Both the position numbers and the translations under genes were made by a program. The notes under the pieces were generated by a model. It worked only from the letters and a program-made list of their open reading frames with translations, made no database searches and was not told the origin of the DNA. A DNA stretch of 64,000 nt from Brevibacterium atlanticum (GTDB lineage: Bacteria > Actinomycetota > Actinomycetes > Actinomycetales > Brevibacteriaceae), in contig NZ_CP050152.1 of NCBI RefSeq assembly GCF_011617245.1, positions 124,001-188,000 on the forward strand, read 5' to 3'. This document shows positions 63,821-64,000 of the stretch, piece by piece; position 1 is the stretch's first letter, and the number at the start of each line of letters is the position of its first letter.

Positions 63821-64000
63821 ATGACCGACATCCTCAGTTCCTATGTGGCTGGAGACTGGCACACGCCCGCTGCGGCCGAGTCCGCCCGTCCCGTCCGCGA
63901 TGCCGGCACCGGTGAACTCCTCCACGAGGTCAGCTCCTCCGGCATCGACTTCGCCGCCGTCGCCGACCATGCGAAGACCACCGGCGTCACCGAACTGCAG
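63821..64000 (+). CDS. paaZ: Bifunctional PaaZ (phenylacetate ring-cleavage), partial, 3' end outside window
   Basis: The first 60 residues are visible (start MTDILSSYVAGDWHTP, then RPVRDAGTGELLHEVSSSGIDFAAVADHAKTTG in two parts), matching the N-terminus of PaaZ: an aldehyde dehydrogenase domain fused to an enoyl-hydratase-like MaoC domain that hydrolyses oxepin-CoA and oxidises the resulting semialdehyde. The AGGAG site and ATG at 63821 fit. The rest of the paa cluster probably lies to the right. Identity rests on a short piece, so an ordinary aldehyde dehydrogenase is a lesser alternative. Confidence 0.8.
   Translation, partial: MTDILSSYVAGDWHTPAAAESARPVRDAGTGELLHEVSSSGIDFAAVADHAKTTGVTELQ

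Noticed and set aside
1..64000. tRNA, rRNA, insertion sequence or prophage
   Set aside because: No gap is long enough for rRNA, no cloverleaf or T-loop motif was visible in the gaps, and no transposase, integrase or phage structural gene was recognised.

Overview
This 64 kb window comes from a high-GC Gram-positive (Actinomycetota) chromosome. Third codon positions are strongly G/C. GTG and TTG starts sit behind clear GGAG-type ribosome sites. DtxR/IdeR-type iron boxes precede lipoprotein siderophore-binding genes, and a soxBDAG-type sarcosine oxidase is present. Gene content and style fit Brevibacterium or a close relative; that is inference, since there is no rRNA here. I saw no rRNA, tRNA, CRISPR array, transposase, integrase or phage gene. 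Genes are tightly packed: no gene-free stretch exceeds 300 bases, and many neighbours overlap by ATGA or TGATG.

Layout. 1-4 kb: ACC deaminase with a divergent GntR regulator and a perfect palindrome between them, a succinate-semialdehyde-type dehydrogenase, and a DUF402 protein. 4-8 kb: GntR regulator, asparagine-type amino acid permease, drug-type MFS exporter. 7.6-13.4 kb: a three-gene regulator block (TetR, DUF6204, MarR) divergent from a compact AMP-ligase / ketosynthase / acyl-CoA dehydrogenase operon. 13.4-18.1 kb: amidohydrolase, a broken HigBA-type toxin-antitoxin module, an SSS symporter with its DUF3311 partner, and three copies of a 62-bp palindromic repeat. 18.1-21.8 kb: E2, E1-beta and E1-alpha of a 2-oxoacid dehydrogenase. 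22-27.8 kb: YqeB-like protein and TetR, then an iron-uptake block with two siderophore-binding lipoproteins around a siderophore-interacting protein fused to a methyltransferase-like domain. 27.8-32.7 kb: Lrp regulator, etfB-etfA, and a large repeat-containing protein ending in a cytochrome b-type membrane domain.

32.9-42.6 kb is a near-complete sarcosine pathway: GntR, then glyA-soxBDAG-sdaA-purU. Sarcosine is demethylated to glycine plus 5,10-methylene-THF, SHMT joins these into serine, serine is deaminated to pyruvate, and surplus one-carbon units can leave as formate. 42.8-51.2 kb holds an aminobutyraldehyde-type dehydrogenase, a GntR regulator, a MerR and a GyrI-like protein, then a flavin amine oxidase / DapA-family / Ldh-family / IclR group. 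The dehydrogenase and the amine oxidase share the same perfect 12-bp palindrome, which predicts one regulon. 51.3-56.4 kb: a shortened dihydrofolate-reductase-like protein, then a choline-dehydrogenase-like and betaine-aldehyde-dehydrogenase-like pair with a PucR regulator. This pair could feed the sarcosine pathway, although the betaine demethylation steps are not in the window. 56.7-64 kb: acyl-CoA ligase, GNAT, orphan ABC ATPase, small membrane protein, threonine-dehydratase-like enzyme, a Phd/VapC toxin-antitoxin pair, an MHS-family transporter, and the first 60 codons of paaZ behind a PaaR-type operator.

The most unusual items are the cytochrome b fusion attached to etfBA, the siderophore-reductase/methyltransferase fusion under iron boxes, the carrier-less ligase-ketosynthase-dehydrogenase operon, and the 62-bp palindromic repeat family.
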